Assembly: GCA_009774245.1 (NCBI GenBank)
Contig: VSNM01000040.1
Coordinates: 1 to 41,412 of the forward strand
DNA from: Lachnospiraceae bacterium
GTDB lineage: Bacteria; Bacillota; Clostridia; Lachnospirales; Lachnospiraceae
DNA: 41,412 nucleotides
Direction: 5' to 3'
Positions 39,296-41,412 of the stretch are shown here, in pieces. The notes below the pieces were generated by a model that was not told the DNA's origin, did not search any database, and was given only the letters and a program-made list of their open reading frames with translations. How positions within the stretch are numbered: the stretch's first letter is position 1; each line of letters begins with the position of its first letter. The translations under genes and the position numbers were made by a program.

Positions 39296-40480
39296 TTATA
39301 CAGGGCATCTGCAAAACGCAAGAAGCCGCCGTGCCTCTTCATGCCCCTGCTCTGCCGCTTTTTGATACCACTTCGCTGCCTCGGCGGTATCTTTTTTTAC
39401 GCCCTCTCCCCTGTAATACATATTTCCCAATTTATACCAGGCTTCCTGATCTCCCTGTTCCGCTGCTGTTCTATACCATTCTGCAGCTTCATCATAGTCC
39501 TTTTCCACCCCTTCTCCACAATAGTACATATTTCCCATTTGTACCTGGGCAGGCGTATATCCCTTTTCCGCCGATCTTCTGTACCAATATACAGCCCTGG
39601 CATAATCCTGTTTTTTAGCCCTGACCTCCAGATACAGCCCCGCCAGATTATACTGGGCAGATGCAAGTCCACTATATGCTGCTTCCCTGTAGTATCTAAA
39701 TGCCCATGCATAATTCTTTTTTACACCGGTTCCGTCACGATACATATTCCCCAGCATCTCCAGCGCCTCAGCACTTCCCTGTTCTGCCGCTTCCCTGTAC
39801 CATTTTTCCGCTTTACCGTAATCCTGAACGACTCCCCTGGCTTCCAGATACATTCCGGCCAGATGATACTGGGCGGATGCATATCCCCACCATGCTGCTT
39901 TGGTGTACCATTTAAGCGCCTCGGCATAATCCCTTTTCACGCCGATTCCGTCATGGTACATATTTCCCAGCATCTCCTGCGCCTCAGCACTTCCCCGCTC
40001 CGCCGCTTTTCTATACCATTTTACAGCCTCGGCATAATCCTGCCCTGCCCCCTTCCCTGTATAATACGTTTCCCCCATATGATACCAGGCAACTGTACTC
40101 CCCTGCTCCGCCGCTTTTCTGTACCACTTAAATGCTTCATCATAATCGGCCCCGTTTTCCCGGGATCTATACAGATTCCCCAGTTCGACCTGTGCGCGGG
40201 TATATCCCTGCTCCGCTGCCATCATAAGCCACTTTTCTGCTGCAGCATAATCCCGTCCGGCTTCGTCTCCGATATAGTACAAAATTCCTAACTTTAGCTG
40301 GGCAATGACATCCCCCTGTTCAGCGGCATCCCTGTAATGGCTTATAGTTTCAGGATAACCGGTATCATCTGTTTCGTCCTCCTGTAGTTCCCAGTCATCT
40401 TCATTTTCTTCTGCTGTTTCATCACTATCCGCAGGATCAATTTCATGTCTTTCTATTATTTCCTCATATCTCCCGTACAA
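39296..40480 (-). CDS. Sel1-repeat protein
   Basis: A 394-residue solenoid of Sel1-like repeats (about nine units of 36 residues, pattern AAEQG.A.AQ..LG.MY..G.G...DYAEA.KWYRK) after an acidic 45-residue N terminus (DSDETAEENEDDWELQEDET). TTG at 40480 with GGGGGTG upstream is the likely start; no ATG is well placed. There is no signal peptide, so it is probably cytosolic. Sel1 proteins act as scaffolds for protein-protein contacts. It lies 58 bases behind another Sel1-repeat gene on the same strand and is closed by a terminator, so the two form one unit. Confidence 0.85.
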   Translation of the reverse strand: MYGRYEEIIERHEIDPADSDETAEENEDDWELQEDETDDTGYPETISHYRDAAEQGDVIAQLKLGILYYIGDEAGRDYAAAEKWLMMAAEQGYTRAQVELGNLYRSRENGADYDEAFKWYRKAAEQGSTVAWYHMGETYYTGKGAGQDYAEAVKWYRKAAERGSAEAQEMLGNMYHDGIGVKRDYAEALKWYTKAAWWGYASAQYHLAGMYLEARGVVQDYGKAEKWYREAAEQGSAEALEMLGNMYRDGTGVKKNYAWAFRYYREAAYSGLASAQYNLAGLYLEVRAKKQDYARAVYWYRRSAEKGYTPAQVQMGNMYYCGEGVEKDYDEAAEWYRTAAEQGDQEAWYKLGNMYYRGEGVKKDTAEAAKWYQKAAEQGHEEARRLLAFCRCPV

Positions 40481-40538
40481 AGTTCACACCCCCATTTCCG
40501 GTTTTATGAAAGATGCTGTTTTACATAATTATACAGTT

Positions 40539-41412
40539 TTATCTGGTTTTTATAAATTCTGCTCCGTATTCCGTAAAGGGGTTTTTATTCTTTTCTTTAC
40601 ATAACTGTATGTAATTCCGGGTTACGGAAGATACAAATTTATCGTAGTCGCCTGACCGGATTGTTACCATATAACAATGCCTGGCTCCTTTCCTTATTCT
40701 GTGTGTCACTTCCGTCCGCATGATGAAATCCATGTCGTCATCCTCTCCTACCCCGATCCCGCCCAGATATTCTCCCCGTGCATTATTGCCAAACATAATA
40801 AACGGGACTTTCATTGTCGTGGATGACACTGCTAAAGCAACTTTATGCTGGTCCCATGATTCAAGCTGCTGGGTCTTCGCAATAACAACAGGCCTGTCAA
40901 AATTATTTACAACCTGAATAACACAATCCTGAATAACTGCATTATATTCATTTTGTATATCTTCCCAGCTGTCTTTCTCCACACCCTGGCGGACCGGATA
41001 CATGACTTCCACATATTTTCTATACCACTCCGCAGCCGTGACGAAATCCTTCTCCACCCCTTCACCCCTGCAGTACATGTTTCCCAGGCTCTTCCAGGCT
41101 GCCGCAACCCCCTGCCCGGCTGCCTTCCTGTACCATTTCAGTGCCTCGGCATAATCCTGTTCCACTCCGTGACCGTATCTATACAGGTCACCTAAATTGC
41201 TTTTGGCTTTGCTGTTTCCCTGTTCCACTGCTTTCCGGAACCATTTCAGCGCCTCGGCATAATCCTGTTCCACTCCATAGCCATTTGCGTATAATATACC
41301 CAGATTATTCTGTGCATTTTCACATCCCTGCCCTGCTGCTTTCCGGAACCATTTCAGCGCCTCGGCATAGTCCTGCTTTATGTTATAAGATCCATAATAA
41401 AATTGTACCTCG
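40539..41412 (-). CDS. Sel1-repeat protein with a distinct C-terminal domain (5' end outside the window)
   Basis: The frame runs off the right edge; codons are in register from 41411. At least four Sel1 repeats (QDYAEALKWFRKAAGQG, NNLGILYANGYGVE, then NLGDLYRYGHGVE and so on) lead to a non-repeat C-terminal domain of about 150 residues (NAVIQDCVIQVVNNFDRPVV, GNNARGEYLGGIGVGEDDDM, ARHCYMVTIRSGDYDKFVSS). That domain looks like a compact beta-rich unit and is not recognised. An internal GTG at 41273 could be taken for a start, but the repeats continue upstream of it, so the gene is longer. Confidence 0.8.
   Translation of the reverse strand, partial: EVQFYYGSYNIKQDYAEALKWFRKAAGQGCENAQNNLGILYANGYGVEQDYAEALKWFRKAVEQGNSKAKSNLGDLYRYGHGVEQDYAEALKWYRKAAGQGVAAAWKSLGNMYCRGEGVEKDFVTAAEWYRKYVEVMYPVRQGVEKDSWEDIQNEYNAVIQDCVIQVVNNFDRPVVIAKTQQLESWDQHKVALAVSSTTMKVPFIMFGNNARGEYLGGIGVGEDDDMDFIMRTEVTHRIRKGARHCYMVTIRSGDYDKFVSSVTRNYIQLCKEKNKNPFTEYGAEFIKTR

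Overview
The window looks like extrachromosomal or recently integrated accessory DNA from a Clostridia, most likely a Lachnospiraceae. The grounds are purine-rich AGGAGG ribosome sites, DUF5688-like, Sel1-repeat, TnpW and Rpn-family genes, and a mosaic of decayed phage and transposon pieces. It carries two separate replication modules and a partition pair, so a large plasmid, a plasmid cointegrate or a plasmid-derived island are the best readings. No rRNA, tRNA or core housekeeping gene was seen.

Left part (1-10.9 kb, mostly minus strand): a secreted CHAP-like protein, two tandem signal peptidases I, a DUF5688-like protein, an orphan MazF/PemK toxin, a small serine resolvase (+), a broken antitoxin, the 3' end of a group II intron, a PIN-toxin/antitoxin pair, an AbiEi/AbiEii pair bounded by 29-bp direct repeats, and an integrase-like protein without visible catalytic residues. 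Many of these genes are toxin-antitoxin or recombination functions typical of plasmid maintenance.

Replication module 1 (11.0-15.3 kb, +): a tandem array of seven units of about 46 bp, an operator-like inverted repeat, a putative winged-helix initiator gene, three 22-bp iterons with an AT-rich segment and a GC-rich hairpin, then a DnaB-type helicase and a TOPRIM primase-like gene. Next come relics of an HK97-type phage (terminase large subunit, portal) with an intact Fic gene lying between them under its own promoter and repeated operator motifs.

Replication module 2 (18.6-24.2 kb, +): iterons of the GCCACAAATTGATAGT type with a perfect DnaA box, a Rep_3 initiator behind an operator-overlapped promoter, ParA and a ribbon-helix-helix partner. 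Six near-identical palindromes (AAAGTAWTACTTT) are spread through this module and are candidate centromere or operator sites. About 2.3 kb of transposon-related genes (DnaC-like pseudogene, TnpW, Rpn nuclease, IS200 relic) separate the iterons from rep.

Right part (24.2-41.4 kb, mostly minus strand): a protein resembling only the target-recognition end of an adenine methyltransferase, then an array of four paralogous proteins of unknown function and one unrelated HARP-like gene. All five are preceded by the same leader of roughly 170-370 nt. Next to each ribosome site the leader carries a hairpin with a constant 12-nt loop and a stem that varies with compensating changes. This array is the strongest candidate for an undescribed system. 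It also holds an HTH regulator and a 129-bp MITE-like element with 8-bp target duplications. The window ends with a protein made of three tandem SprT-like units (only one with an intact HExxH), small hypothetical and membrane proteins, a XRE regulator facing a hypothetical gene across a shared operator, and two Sel1-repeat proteins, the last cut by the window edge.
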